A stretch of 64,000 nt of DNA from Gnetum montanum (lineage: Eukaryota; Streptophyta; Gnetopsida; Gnetales; Gnetaceae): contig MNCI01028890.1 of NCBI GenBank assembly GCA_015680685.1, forward strand, positions 26,292-90,291. Direction: 5' to 3'. Shown piece by piece: positions 1 through 10,548 of the stretch (position 1 is its first letter; each line of letters opens with the position of its first letter). Below the pieces are notes generated by a model. The model made no database searches. It worked only from the letters and a program-made list of their open reading frames with translations, and was not told the DNA's origin. The translations under genes and the position numbers were made by a program.

Positions 1-97
1 ATATCGCGTACGCGATATCGCAGGGAAAGACGCAATATCGCGTACGTGATATTGCATGGGATGCGATATTGCGGCACATGCAGGTTGCATCTCATCA
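1..97 (-). repeat. LTR 5'-end fragment cut by window edge
   Basis: On the minus strand this reads as the first ~97 bases of an LTR of the E1/E5 subfamily. It begins TGATGAGATGC at 97 and carries at least four GATATC-type palindromes. Its + strand end, ctcatca, matches the outer LTR ends of E5. No polypurine tract follows at 98, as it would if this were a 3' LTR, so it is either the 5' LTR of a minus-strand element lying to the left or a solo LTR. Confidence 0.7.
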
Positions 98-146
98 ACT
101 ATAGAACCCATGCCTGCAATTGCTGCTATCAACTGCTACAACACCA

Positions 147-181
<35 letters not shown>

Positions 182-579
182 AAGCTACTAGATCTGACTA
201 TCATGTGCTAGTAGACACGTTGCTATCTCTAGTCCTACATCTACCATCGTCATGAGTCTATCATGAAAAGGGAAAAGAAGACCACCACCTCTTGGTTTCT
301 TGCAGAGATTGTTGATTGTCTTCATTGCCAAGAATAAAGAAATAGGACTACAGAAGCCGCCTACCACACCTATCATATATGTGCATTAGCTACTCCACTG
401 TCACCCCAAGAAAAATAGGAGGAGAGAGAGAGAAAAAAAACCATAGTATGCTAGTTTCTTTGCCCTTAGATACCACCCCAACCATCTGCATGTGCCTCAA
501 TGGAGAGAGACACAACTATTTAAGGAGGGAGCCTAATTTTTTAAGGAGGCCCTCACTCCCATGCAAGGATACTATTGAT
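98..579. other. non-coding stretch
   Basis: No gene is recognised. Short open frames on both strands lack recognisable motifs. Apart from the (GA)n run listed separately I see only unremarkable AT-rich sequence. Confidence 0.5.
151..179 (+). repeat. (AG)n microsatellite
   Basis: About 14 uninterrupted AG dinucleotides, directly visible. Confidence 0.95.
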
Positions 580-930
580 AAATTTTATGTGTGCTTTCTA
601 ACATGATGTGATAGTAGTGGTGTTTAATAGAAATAATATTTTCATCAATGATGACTAGTGAATGTTTTAGATATGTAACGATGTATTCAACATGTTGAAA
701 AGCTAGAAAATCATGTTTAAGCTTCTAATATTTTCTAGTCATTCAATGTGCAATAATTATGTAGCATGCATATCAATACTTGTCCCACATTTCTTATGAT
801 TATGATGTAGTCAATATTATTAATATTCATTAAAATGATTTAAAGGAAAACAATTGATAAAGGAGAGGTTGGTATTTCATAGTTGACTTTGAATTTGGTC
901 TATTAATAGCTTGTAGCCTATATTAGATCT
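580..930 (+). repeat. dispersed repeat, copy A
   Basis: About 350 bases align by eye with 12600-12945 in the same orientation. Shared blocks include gctagaaaatcatgtt, caatggtgactagtg-like and cttcatagtta-like words in the same order. The family is not identified; it could be part of an old LTR or a non-autonomous repeat. It is clearly diverged between the two copies. Confidence 0.6.
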
Positions 931-3410
931 TATTTATGATGACAATGAGAAGCTAGCACCTTAGGGTAGCTATAGGATTGATGCTAATCATAATGTAAAG
1001 TAACAATTGGTAAATTGACATTTATGAGGATTTTCTAACCTAATAGTTCTACACTATTGTGCATGAGGGATATTACACCAAATAGTCCTTGATTGCTAGT
1101 TTAAGTTAGTATCAATCTTGTAGTTATTCTAATGTATGATGTTGGAAACCTCATGGGAATATTGTCAGCATTACAATCATGGGTTAATGATATAATATTA
1201 ATGGTAAGGTTTATGATTTTTATTAATCAAGAAGTTAATGATCATGGATTTGATTAATGGTTTAGTTAATATGTAATTCCTATTGGTTCTAGCAATAAAT
1301 TTTGTAGCATGGACCCCATCTTCTAGCCTATTTCAAATGGCACCAACATGGTTTCCTCTACTATGAAGATGTTGTAATCCTTCCTACATGTGTTTCATGT
1401 AGATTTTACTTAGAAGACTTGGCTAAAGTTTCTTAGTAATGGTACAAATTCTAGATTAGAGTATGTAATAGAAGTGTTGATATCTAAGAAATGTGTTATA
1501 GATGAAGAATATTTCTTTATATATCTGATGTTATGTTTTGGCTATTCAATGGATTTGTATTTTTATCATAAATAAGAATTTTCTATTAAACTCTGATGTT
1601 ATATTATAATAAGGCTTCACTGGATATTAATAAGTTAATGTGGATTTTCAAGCAATTTCTAAGTTACTAAGTGTTTAGTTAAATTTATATGTTTATATAG
1701 TTTTGTAAGTACTAAATTTTCTTAAGGATTTATTAAATGATTAAGTTTTTATTTATCATGCCCCTTAGATGGTTAAGTTTTAATTACTTTTCAGCATACA
1801 AGTTTTCATGTGTGATAGTTTGATATTAGAGCATGGATTTAGATCATTGATTAAACATTTGTTAAAGTTTTTATAGATGGCATCTAAGAAAGATAATGAG
1901 AAAGGAAGATTGTATAGAAATGCACTTGGTTTATAAGGTATGGAAGTAATTTCTTGTAATGCTTACAACATTATTTTAGATGTCCATGTTATAAGAAAGT
2001 AAATTTTTATATCATATGTTACTTTATCAAATTGAGGGATCTACAAAATAAAAGTTTATATTGTAGAAAAGTGTAGTTTTGAAGAATATGTTATATTTCT
2101 TATTTTATGTAATTCTTGAAATGAATTTATATACCATATGAAATCATATTTTTGGAGAAAAATGTATACTTTCATGTGGTGGAAAATTATGGAATAAAGT
2201 ACAAGAATCTCTAAAGGTCTAAAGAAAGATAAAAGATATTGGAATAAATATCATAAAAAAGCTTGGATTTATGCATGATCATAGAGCATGGTAGATTACA
2301 TGATTTGTGATCATAAGATCCATGATTAGTGGTTGAACAAATTTAATTTTACAAAAGTAATTTGAATTAAAAAGGAATAACATGAGTAATGGGTATAAAC
2401 CTTAGAGTTGTTGTACATAATGATGGCATGTGGATTTTCCTTGGAGAGATAAATTTTCATTTTCTATCTTTGAGAATGAAGATCCCTTGAAGGGTGAAAG
2501 TGTGTAACACCTTGATGTATTGAAAACAAGATCTTAGGTTTATTATTTATTTTCTTATGCTTGGTTTTTAAGCATAAGGGTATATTTAAGATATTTAATA
2601 ATATATTATATTATGGGGATTTTAGACCCCAAAAAATATATTTAAAAAACTAGGATCAAAGTACAAAAGTAGAGATGTAGAGAAGAAACTCCAAAACAAC
2701 AAAAAGAAAAGGCCCAATGGTTTTGGAGATGGATTTTTAGGTTTTCATCCCTACAACCACTCCTGAAAAACCTTCCCTCTAGGGTAGGAAAAGGATCAAG
2801 CCTTGCCTTTGTTCAAAAGTGCCCAAATGGGTTTTCACTTCCTATTAAATCCTTCTTGTTAATAAAAAATAAAACTATAAAGAGAAATAATTAGGAATTT
2901 AGCTGAAGTATTAGCTACTGAATGATGTCACCTTAAACTGACAAAGGAAGAAAACTGGCTAGAGAATCTTTGTGAAAAACCACATTACATCAAAACTTTT
3001 AGATGACATAAAGGATAAGAGGATGAAAGAAACACCAATTATGAAGTGGAAATCTTTGAAGTTGAGAAGTTTCACCAAATAAAAATTCATCTAATTCTAA
3101 TTGAGAACCATGTAAATACTTGCTACACTAAATTCAAGAGCTATGAGTAAGAGGACAAGTAAAAAAAACAATAGATGAGCATATCTTCTTCCATGTTACA
3201 GATAGGACATCTTAGGTTATGAACACATAAATGAGAGTGTTGAATACTATTAGGTAAATCTTGATGAATCAATTATAATAGAAAATGTCTAATATTTGAA
3301 AAAGTAGTGTCATTCCATATCTTATGAATTCATTACTTACATAATTGGATATTTTGATTAACATTTTAAAGATAATTGAATCTTGATCAAATATTAGTAT
3401 TAGAAAGAAT
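931..3410. other. AT-rich non-coding stretch
   Basis: No gene is recognised over 2.5 kb on either strand. It contains a possible chromovirus relic, listed separately, and ends at the target site of E1. Confidence 0.5.
1821..2511 (+). mobile_element. possible gutted chromovirus relic
   Basis: TGATATTAGAGC at 1821-1832 differs at two transition positions from TGGTATCAGAGC, the usual initiator-Met tRNA primer-binding site of Del/Tekay chromoviruses. An ATG followed by a short Lys-rich frame lies at 1877. At 2479-2511 a purine-rich gaagatcccttgaagggt stretch is followed by TGTAACACC, which resembles a polypurine tract plus the start of a Tekay-type 3' LTR. The ~600 bases between would be an internal domain that has lost all of pol. 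No matching LTR pair could be confirmed by eye, so this is tentative. Confidence 0.25.
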
Positions 3411-3415
3411 AAGAG

Positions 3416-4261
3416 TGATGGGACGCGATATCGCATGGGCTAGGATATCGTGTACATGATATCGCATCTACAGCGATATCACGTTGTCCCCTGTGATATC
3501 GTGTATGCAATATCACGGTGCACCGTCAAGTCTATAAATAAGAGGCAGCTCTCACTTGTTTTCTCATCGAGATCTAGACCCTTAGTGAAAATTTGGTAGT
3601 TTCATGTCTCTAGAGATAGAATATTTTCCATGTGCCCATAGTAGGAGCTCCAAAGTGAACGGATCCTTATTCAAGCAAATATTGTACATGAACACATGTT
3701 TGTGTACGACAATAAAGACGAACTTCTTGTATAAACCTTGCAGTTCATGAAATAGGCTAATTAGGACTTTAGTTACTATTATTTACTGTTTATCATTTAC
3801 ATGCTTTATTAGTGATTAAATCTCTCTCAACCCTTCTCTTCTAGTTAAGTGCCTTAGTATGACTACTTCGAGCACGTGCGTTACGCTTGGTGATCCTAGC
3901 AATGACTAGCGTTTGGTAACCAAGGTTGCATCGGTTCGAGGTGTGAATAGTAAGTGGGAACAGATGCTGACACTAGGTTAATTAAGGCTTAGTTAGTTAT
4001 TTAAAGTTAGTTAATTAGTCTCTTCAACCTTTCATCTTATCAACATAGGAGATAAAAATAGAAAAGCTATAAAAATCATATACCTCGGACTTACTTAACC
4101 ATACATCGTGACAAATACAAGTAAGTCTAGGAAGACAACAAATAATTAACCTTAAGTGTTCCATGAGGCGTGTAGGCACTTAGTCTATGGAGTTTGAACA
4201 GATCACACGTGTTACACTCTTATTCGTATGGTTGAGTGTAGGGGTACCTTGCCACTCATCA
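3416..4261 (+). repeat. E1 5' LTR
   Basis: It starts TGATGGGACGCGATATCG and ends CCACTCATCA. The U3 begins with a GATATC palindrome array. A TATA box (TATAAATA) is at 3533-3540 and a polyadenylation signal AATAAA at 3711-3716. Its partner is 9734-10548, from which it differs by scattered transitions and by about two palindrome units. Confidence 0.95.
3427..3514 (+). promoter_or_regulatory. U3 array of GATATC palindromes
   Basis: GATATC cores start at 3427, 3444, 3458, 3475 and 3495, with a degenerate AATATC at 3509; spacings are 17, 14, 17, 20 and 14. Several are extended palindromes such as GCGATATCGC. The array ends about 20 bases before the TATA box, so an enhancer or protein-binding role is plausible but inferred. 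The partner LTR has only four cores. Confidence 0.75.
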
Positions 4262-4262
4262 T

Positions 4263-4280
4263 TGGCGCCATTTCCGGGGA
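4263..4280 (+). other. E1 primer-binding site (tRNA-Asp type)
   Basis: TGGCGCCATTTCCGGGGA lies one base after the LTR end. It is nearly the complement of the tRNA-Asp 3' end, the primer typical of Tat/Athila elements. Confidence 0.9.
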
Positions 4281-4402
4281 CTAAGTGTTTGTGCGCTAAG
4301 TAGAACATAGGAAATTTCTCACATCGTTGGGAGCTTAAACAAACCGTAGGGTTAATTAATTAAAATTTATATAATGGTTAAATAGCACATTGATAAGACA
4401 TA

Positions 4403-6900
4403 ATGTCTTCTTCTTCTTCTCATAAGAGCGTTACACCGCCTAGGGATAATACAAGAAAGAGTCGGCAATCAAAAACACATAACTAAAATCAGCCAATTCC
4501 TCAATAATACAAGGTGGTATATACTCATCCTGATGAGTATATACCCAATTTTACTTTTATCCTCCGTCAAGATGAACAGATGTGTTGGAGAGACTTGCAA
4601 GGTAACATAGTGTTACCTCCAAATCGTGTAGTCCCCAACATGCTCCTCCGTGCTTTGGAATAGATCGGCATGACTCAACTCTATGCTGAATACGTTATAG
4701 TAGATTTTAACACAAGGATTACTATCCTACATCTACACAACATATGAGAGACTCAAGGTAGGAGAGCCAACATACACTGTTGAAGGGAAAAGAGGTCCCA
4801 CACATCCTAGTGAAATTGGAGATGATGAACCACTTACAACAGGTTCTCTATTGAAAGATGTTCCTCCTCTTAATGCAAGTGAGGAGGTGGGGTATCAGAA
4901 ACTATGCTCCATGATACACAACCCTAGTTCTGATCCCCATGAACACCATCTTTTCACTAAGGGAACAACAACAAATGAAAAGGATGGGCACTCAGATCAT
5001 CATCACGATTGGGGTTGAAGACACGAAAGAGAAGGTAAGAAAAATCATCATGGCGATGGTTCTCCTTCTTCTTCGCCTTCATCACATCACTCACCCTCTC
5101 CTTCCACATTAGGGCACAACCATCAAGAGCATAATGGAAAAGATAAAGGTAAGAGAAATGAGAAACCTCGATGAGAGACTCAAGAGAGAGGACGAGGGTA
5201 GTCTAGAGAGTCTAGGCATGAACGAAGGGAAAGTAGGAAACAACGTAGACATCATAAATGTCATGAAAGAGATGATCATGATGAACCCCTACTTGTCACC
5301 CAAAGCATGCTAGATATTACGGAGGCAGTGAGAATACCAACAAGGCATCAAAAAGATAGCTGGATCAAGCACTTATACATGAACAATATCCCACGATTTG
5401 AAGGGGGATACAACATGGATCTACAAAATCATTTACAGGAATTCCATGATGCTTGTGCCTTGAAAAACATAGAAAATGAGTGGAAAAAACTAAATTTGTT
5501 TCCCAGGACACTCATAAAGGAAGCAGAGAGTTGGTACCAATCCTTAGAACCAGAAACCATTGGAGGTGGAGTATGATGTTAGAACTCTTCAATGATAAAT
5601 ATTAGACATACTCCAGAGTGTCTAATTTGCGTAAGTAGATCCAAGGATGGAAGAAAGATACTCATGAAACCTTGGATGTTGCCATGGACCACTCCTATGC
5701 ATTGTTACATCATTGCCTGGGCCATGGTTATGCACAATGGGATCAACTACACCACATCGTAGATGGGCTAATGTATGAAACTAGGAGAACCCTTGGGACT
5801 TACGCCCAAGGGAGACTATCAAAACTTAGATCCCATGAAATACATTGCTTGTTGGAACAAGTAGCCAAAGAATAAGGGGAGCTATGAAAAAGGAAAAGTG
5901 CAGAAGAATATAAACATGATCCCTCTCTTCGAAAGAAGGGAGTGAGATTTTACAATGAAGAGGATGAGTCACCACTCGAAGAGTTGGTTAACAGAAAAAC
6001 CTTACCACTTTAGAAGCTAACAACAAAAGTAGCAGCTAAGGTAGATGAAGTATGGAGCTCCTTAGATAGTAAAATTGAAATTTTCCTAAAGATTGTAGAG
6101 GAGTCTAAGGAGGAACGAAGTAGTGATAAGGACAAGAAAAAGCGGAGAGATTTAGGCCCTGCATGTGACAAGGGTAAGGGAAAAATAACTATCTCTGATG
6201 AGGTTGTGGACTCAGACATAGACGATGAAGGTGGATGTGAGATCTGCCAATATGACCATCCTAAGGGATGTTGTCCAATCATCTCACATATACAAGAGTC
6301 TAGGGTGTATGTACTCAACCCAAGACTCAACAGATGACAGACACCCTAGAGGTTACCTTATCCTCAAGGTAACCCAAGATAGTTCCACCAACCATTGACG
6401 TACTACCCAAGTGGAACTCCACCACAACCCATCAGACAATATCAGCAGTGGAAACACCCACAGTCATGGGGGATGCCACAGCCTAAACAACAATACCCTT
6501 ACCGGCAGCCCGATCCATATGGTTACTATGTGCAGCAGACGATTTCTCCAAGTGACTCCATGGATCACACAACTCCCCAATGTCACTACCAAGTTTAAGA
6601 GTACTTTAGAAGGACTCCTTCTCCTCCAGGAGATGCTCCATATCCATACCATCCTCCTACTCCATTCGCACCTCTTCCACCGGTAGTTCTCATACATCCT
6701 ACTCCAATAATGTAAGGGGAACTCCCCACTCAACCATAGCAACGTAACGCTACGAGAGCCGTAAACATTCAACCTGATACTGGTTCTAACAATCATAAAA
6801 AGAGAAGACCTTTCTTCAGAACCAAAATCCCAAACAAGCTCTCACAACAACAAGCGGTTGAGTCTATGATCACTCCTTTGAAACACAAGTCTTTAGAGCT
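4403..6900 (+). pseudogene. gag: E1 gag, decayed
   Basis: Gag forms the cytoplasmic virus-like particle that packages element RNA. The start at 4403 encodes Met followed by five serines, as in E5. The retrotransposon gag core lies at about 5307-5875, with an LDITEAVRIPTRH block, an RFEGGYN-like block and an ESWYQSLEP block. A variant zinc knuckle, CEICQYDHPKGCC, is at 6236-6274 (C-x2-C-x3-H-x3-C-C). A Pro/Gln-rich tail follows at about 6395-6600. The reading frame is broken by stops after the N terminus and by frame changes between 4403, 5307 and 5672, so no functional Gag is possible. It is followed directly by protease. Identity as gag is firm from the order and motifs; exact ends are not. 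Confidence 0.85.
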
Positions 6901-6924
6901 CCGTTTGTCCAACAACAGAGCTTA

Positions 6925-7490
6925 ACGTATACGGTTATGTTAACACATACGTAACCAACTGGATCAAGGTAGGCCACCTTCCCAGGAAACTATCTAACCC
7001 TAGGAGTCCCTTAATCTACCTCCAAGTTGCTAGGAATGAACCTCATAAGGCTCTTCTTAACTTAGGTTTCGGAGTCAACTTAATCTCATGAGAAATGTAT
7101 CAAGCCTAGAACCTGCCCCAACTTAAGAAGAACAACATTCAACAGGAGTTGGCTGACCATTCCATCACCATTCCCTTGGGATTGGTGGAGGACATCATTA
7201 CCACTGTGTGTGGTTGGTCATACCCAGCTAATTTCTTGGTGATTGAAGTCAACAACAACGAAGGGGACTTCCTAATTATAATGGGGAGGGCAAGGCTAAC
7301 CACCATAGATGCATGCCTAGGGATTCGTGATCTTTCCTTGGAAATATCTAAGGTAAAAATTGATGGAAATATTGAGAAGAAGAAAGTTCTGTGCATCACA
7401 TATAGTGACTCATCGAGTAATGACATGGAGGAATGCTCCACATCTCCTCCATGCAATAGGTGTGCCCTTGAAACTTTGAGACAAAGATGC
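6925..7490 (+). pseudogene. pol: E1 protease and cysteine linker, decayed
   Basis: This is the aspartic protease that would cut the Gag-Pol polyprotein. The active-site triad expected as Asp-Ser-Gly reads Asn-Leu-Gly at 7059-7067, inside a KALL...GVNLIS frame, so catalysis is lost; both changes are transitions. The rest fits the family: PLGLVED at about 7180, and IIMGRA followed by TTIDACLGIRDLSLEIS towards the end of the fold. Two in-frame stops interrupt the stretch after the active site. The linker keeps three of five conserved cysteines at exact spacing (C-x2-C-x8-C at 7452-7490), plus the first Cys at 7392. RT should follow but is deleted. Confidence 0.85.
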
Positions 7491-7689
7491 CTGTATGTAG
7501 CAACCACACAACCAGTAGTAGACACCCCGTGGTTGACAGCTAGTCGAAAGAGCAACCGACAAATATGCATGGAACAAACTAGGGGAACAACTCATGCCAA
7601 CAACAAAGGCATAGATACATTGGAATATGAGCATCGTCGACTTTCACCCCTTAATCTAAGAACATCAATTAGGATAAGTTGGACACTTC

Positions 7690-7715
7690 TTAGAAATTTA
7701 AATAGGTGCTCATTA
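7690..7715 (+). other. internal deletion junction of E1
   Basis: Up to about 7705 the sequence matches the protease-RT linker of E5 (minus strand near 54380). From about 7710 it matches the end of integrase in E5 (minus strand near 51510). The missing ~2.9 kb covers RT, RNase H and integrase. The exact breakpoint and any microhomology cannot be fixed by eye. Confidence 0.8.
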
Positions 7716-7797
7716 TTTTGGATCTCTCCCTTTCCATTTATTCATGGGGGAGATGGCCACCTATGCTAATCATTTGGGGCCCTCAGTTCATTTTAAG

Positions 7798-7916
7798 TTT
7801 TTGTTTTACACCTTTTTGTTTTACAAGTTTTTGTTTTACACATTTTTGTTTTACACATTTTTGTTTTACACTTTTTTGTTTTACACCTTTTTGTTTTACA
7901 CATTTTTTTTTACAAA
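7798..7916 (+). repeat. 15-bp minisatellite
   Basis: About eight units of the type TTTTTGTTTTACACA. The 15-base period keeps a frame encoding FLFYT repeats, in frame with the preceding MGEMATYANH block. The same array is longer in E5 (51220-51428) and barely present in E2. Confidence 0.9.
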
Positions 7917-7971
7917 TTTCTTTAACTTTTTTTGTTTTTATTTTACAAGATCGTTGATACCTCTTTCATTT

Positions 7972-7975
<4 letters not shown>

Positions 7976-8007
<32 letters not shown>
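7976..8007 (+). repeat. (GT)n microsatellite
   Basis: About 16 GT dinucleotides follow a T-rich tract. A shorter CA run at the equivalent place in E5 (about 51150-51168) shows an expandable site inherited by both copies. Confidence 0.9.
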
Positions 8008-8008
<1 letters not shown>

Positions 8009-9720
8009 TCCATCTTGTAATTTTGTCACCAAAAAGTGTTCTTCATGATGGTATGAACTATTTTTATATTGATTTCTAATGTTTGGTTTTTACATTTAAG
8101 TCATGATGTTGATACTAAGGTATGTTTCTTTTGATATAGCAGGCAATGAGTTCACTTCACCCATTTATCCACAAGTTTCTATGGCCTCTCTTGGCTTGGA
8201 AATGTACAGTCCCTTTCAATAATAAGAACTATAATAAAGCGATGACTGGGCATTTCTCAAACTAAGGAAGGAGTCAAGGATTGAAAAGGGTGTGACTTCA
8301 AGGGAACTTGATGCTTTTGTGTTGACATGCTCTTGGGTGCTTGGATGTTTTCTTCTTCAGTTTTCTGACCATTTCGATGTTACCCAATCATCGGGAAGCT
8401 GAGTTAATAAAAATAACAGAGTCTTTGCATGGTGTGGTTCTCACGTATAAACACATAAAAAAACCTATGAGAATTCATAGCACACCCCTTAGACAAAATA
8501 ATGATTTGGGCTAAAAGCACTGGTTATGGAACTAAAATAAACACATTCCCTCTAACTAAGGCCCTTCTTGCTTCTCATTCTCTTCTCCTTGTTTTGTCAG
8601 AATGGTGGTGGCTCTTGGGTGAAGGCATTCTTGTTACTTTAAAAGGATGGATGGGTTGAATGCATTAATGTGAAGTCACTGGAAGTGGTTTGTTTGAGGC
8701 CAGACTTGGAATGGGATCTGCTAAGTCACATTAATCATGAACTACACAAGGGGTTATACACCACCTTGTTCTTGAGATTCCATTCCATTCTCTTCTCTCC
8801 ACCCTTCTCTCCATTATTCACCTCATTGTCAGTTGTATCATTAATGTATATTTTGGTTGATGCATTGTTTTCTTTTTGGTAAATTCTTGCGGTTAAGACT
8901 TTAACTCTTATTCCCAATGACATTCCTAGAGCCTACGGACTCTTTGAATGTGGGTTTGTTAGGGTATTCAGGGCATGAGCCTGCTTTGGGAAGGACCCAC
9001 TAACATTCCTCTTTGGTGCACCAGTTGAATTCTTTCCCTTAACATTTTTTGCAATTTATTTTATTTTTTTCATTTCCATCTTAACATCCATTTCATCGAT
9101 GTTATAGTTGTCTCTTATTCTCCATATTTCTTGTTCTTTATTCTTTCTCCATTCTATCGCTACTGGAGTTTCACTCTTAGTCATGGGGGTCCAAACCAAA
9201 TTTTTTTTGATTTTCTCGTAACCCCTACACCTTCGGTAGTCACCAATCTTATGTCTCCAGATTCACAATTAGCCATACCACAACTCAGCCAATGGACCTT
9301 TCACTGAAGCAAGGTATCAATTGCATTAAAATTCATTTACCCTTGCTAATATAAGATTTTGTTGTGTGTGCAGATGGTGATCATACAACAATGGATTGGA
9401 TCTAGAGGGAACACTTGGAATGGAGCGGTGCTGAAGTAGCTATGCAAAGAACAAGATGGATAGCATGCTTATGGATGGACAATGAAAGATGCAATCTTGG
9501 CATTGGCAATAGCAACACTTCTTTCTCTCTCTCTTTCTCAGCTACCAAATGAGGCCTGATGTCAATGTAATAAGGTGTTCACTCTTGTTGTCATAAACAG
9601 TAGTTTTGTCTTGTCTTGTAATGATGATTTGTTCACATGTTATCCCATTAGTTCCATTTGAGTCAATAATCCCATACCGTCCCAATATTTTTTAAGGAAC
9701 TCGAGGATGAGTTTTTATTC

Positions 9721-9733
9721 AATCATGGGGGTA
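9721..9733 (+). other. E1 polypurine tract
   Basis: aatcatgggggta immediately precedes the 3' LTR. It is the expected plus-strand primer site and is conserved as TCATGGGGGTA-like in E2, E4 and E5. Confidence 0.8.
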
Positions 9734-10548
9734 TGAAGGGATGCGATATCGCATGGGCCGCGATATCCCATCTACCGTGATATCACATCCCACGTGATAT
9801 CGCGGTGCATCGTCAAGTCTATAAATAAGAGGCAGCTCTCCCTTGTTTTCTTATCTAGATCTAGATCCTTAGCGAAACTCTAGCAATTTTACCTCTCCAG
9901 AGATAGAATATTTTCCATGTGCCCACAGTAGGAGCTCCAAAGTGAATGGATCTTTATTCGAGCAAATATTGTACCTGAACACATGTTTGTGTATGACAAT
10001 TAAGACGAACTTCTTGGATAAACCTTGCAGTGCATGGAATAGGCTAAATAGGACTTTATTTACTATTATTTACTGTTTATCATTTACATGATTTATTAGT
10101 GCTTAAATCTCTCTCAACCCTTCTCTTCTAGTTAAGTGCCTCAGTACGACCGCTTCGAGCACATGCGTTATGCTTGGTGATCCCAACAATGACTAGCATT
10201 TGGTAACCAAGGTTGCATCTGTTTAGGGTGTGAACGGTAAGTGGGAACGGATGCTAACGCTAGGTTAATTAAGGCTTAGTTAGTTAGTTAAAGTTAGTTA
10301 ATTAGTCTATTCAACCTTTCATCTTATCAGCATTGGAGATAAAAATAGAAAAGCTATAAAAATCATATACCTTGAACTTACTTAACCATACACCATGACA
10401 AATACAAGTAAGTCTAGGAAGAAAACAAATAATTAACCTTAAGTGTTCCATGAGGTGTGTAGGCACTTAGTCTGCGGAGTTTGACCAGATCGTGCATGTT
10501 ACGCTCGTATTTGTATGGTTGAGTGTAGGGGTACCTTGCCACTCATCA
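9734..10548 (+). repeat. E1 3' LTR
   Basis: It starts TGAAGGGATGCGATATCG and ends CCACTCATCA, followed by the AAGAG duplication. GATATC cores are at 9745, 9762, 9779 and 9796, spaced exactly 17. TATAAATA is at 9820-9827. It is 31 bases shorter than the 5' LTR, mostly because two palindrome units are absent. Confidence 0.95.

Larger units (their letters stand above)
7743..9720 (+). other. E1 3' region after pol
   Basis: About 2 kb follow the pol end. There is a TCATGGGGG motif at its start (7743-7750), a 15-bp minisatellite, a GT run, a conserved block at 8600-8690 that may be relic coding sequence, a second TCATGGGGG at 9182-9190, and a CT-rich run near 9520. No intact gene. The same arrangement recurs in E2, E3 and E5 and in part in E4. 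Confidence 0.75.
3416..10548 (+). mobile_element. E1: Ty3/gypsy Tat/Athila-like element, pol-deleted
   Basis: Both LTRs are present (846 and 815 bp), with TG...CA ends and a perfect 5-bp target duplication AAGAG at 3411-3415 and 10549-10553. Internal order is PBS, gag, protease, then a jump straight to the sequence that follows integrase in the sister copies, a long 3' untranslated region, PPT and LTR. RT, RNase H and integrase (~2.9 kb by comparison with E5) are missing. This is therefore a non-autonomous deletion derivative, but because the LTRs, PBS and PPT are intact it may have inserted in this form, using proteins from a sister copy. It sits in unrelated AT-rich DNA. Confidence 0.95.

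Noticed and set aside
4262-4285. tRNA-Asp gene
   Set aside because: Only the complement of the tRNA 3' end is present, next to the LTR; it is the primer-binding site.
6010-6330. 106-codon minus-strand frame inside E1 gag
   Set aside because: Antisense shadow of the gag zinc-knuckle region; the plus strand carries the motif.
7410-7634. Minus-strand frames opposite the E1 protease linker
   Set aside because: Shadows of the cysteine-containing linker on the plus strand.
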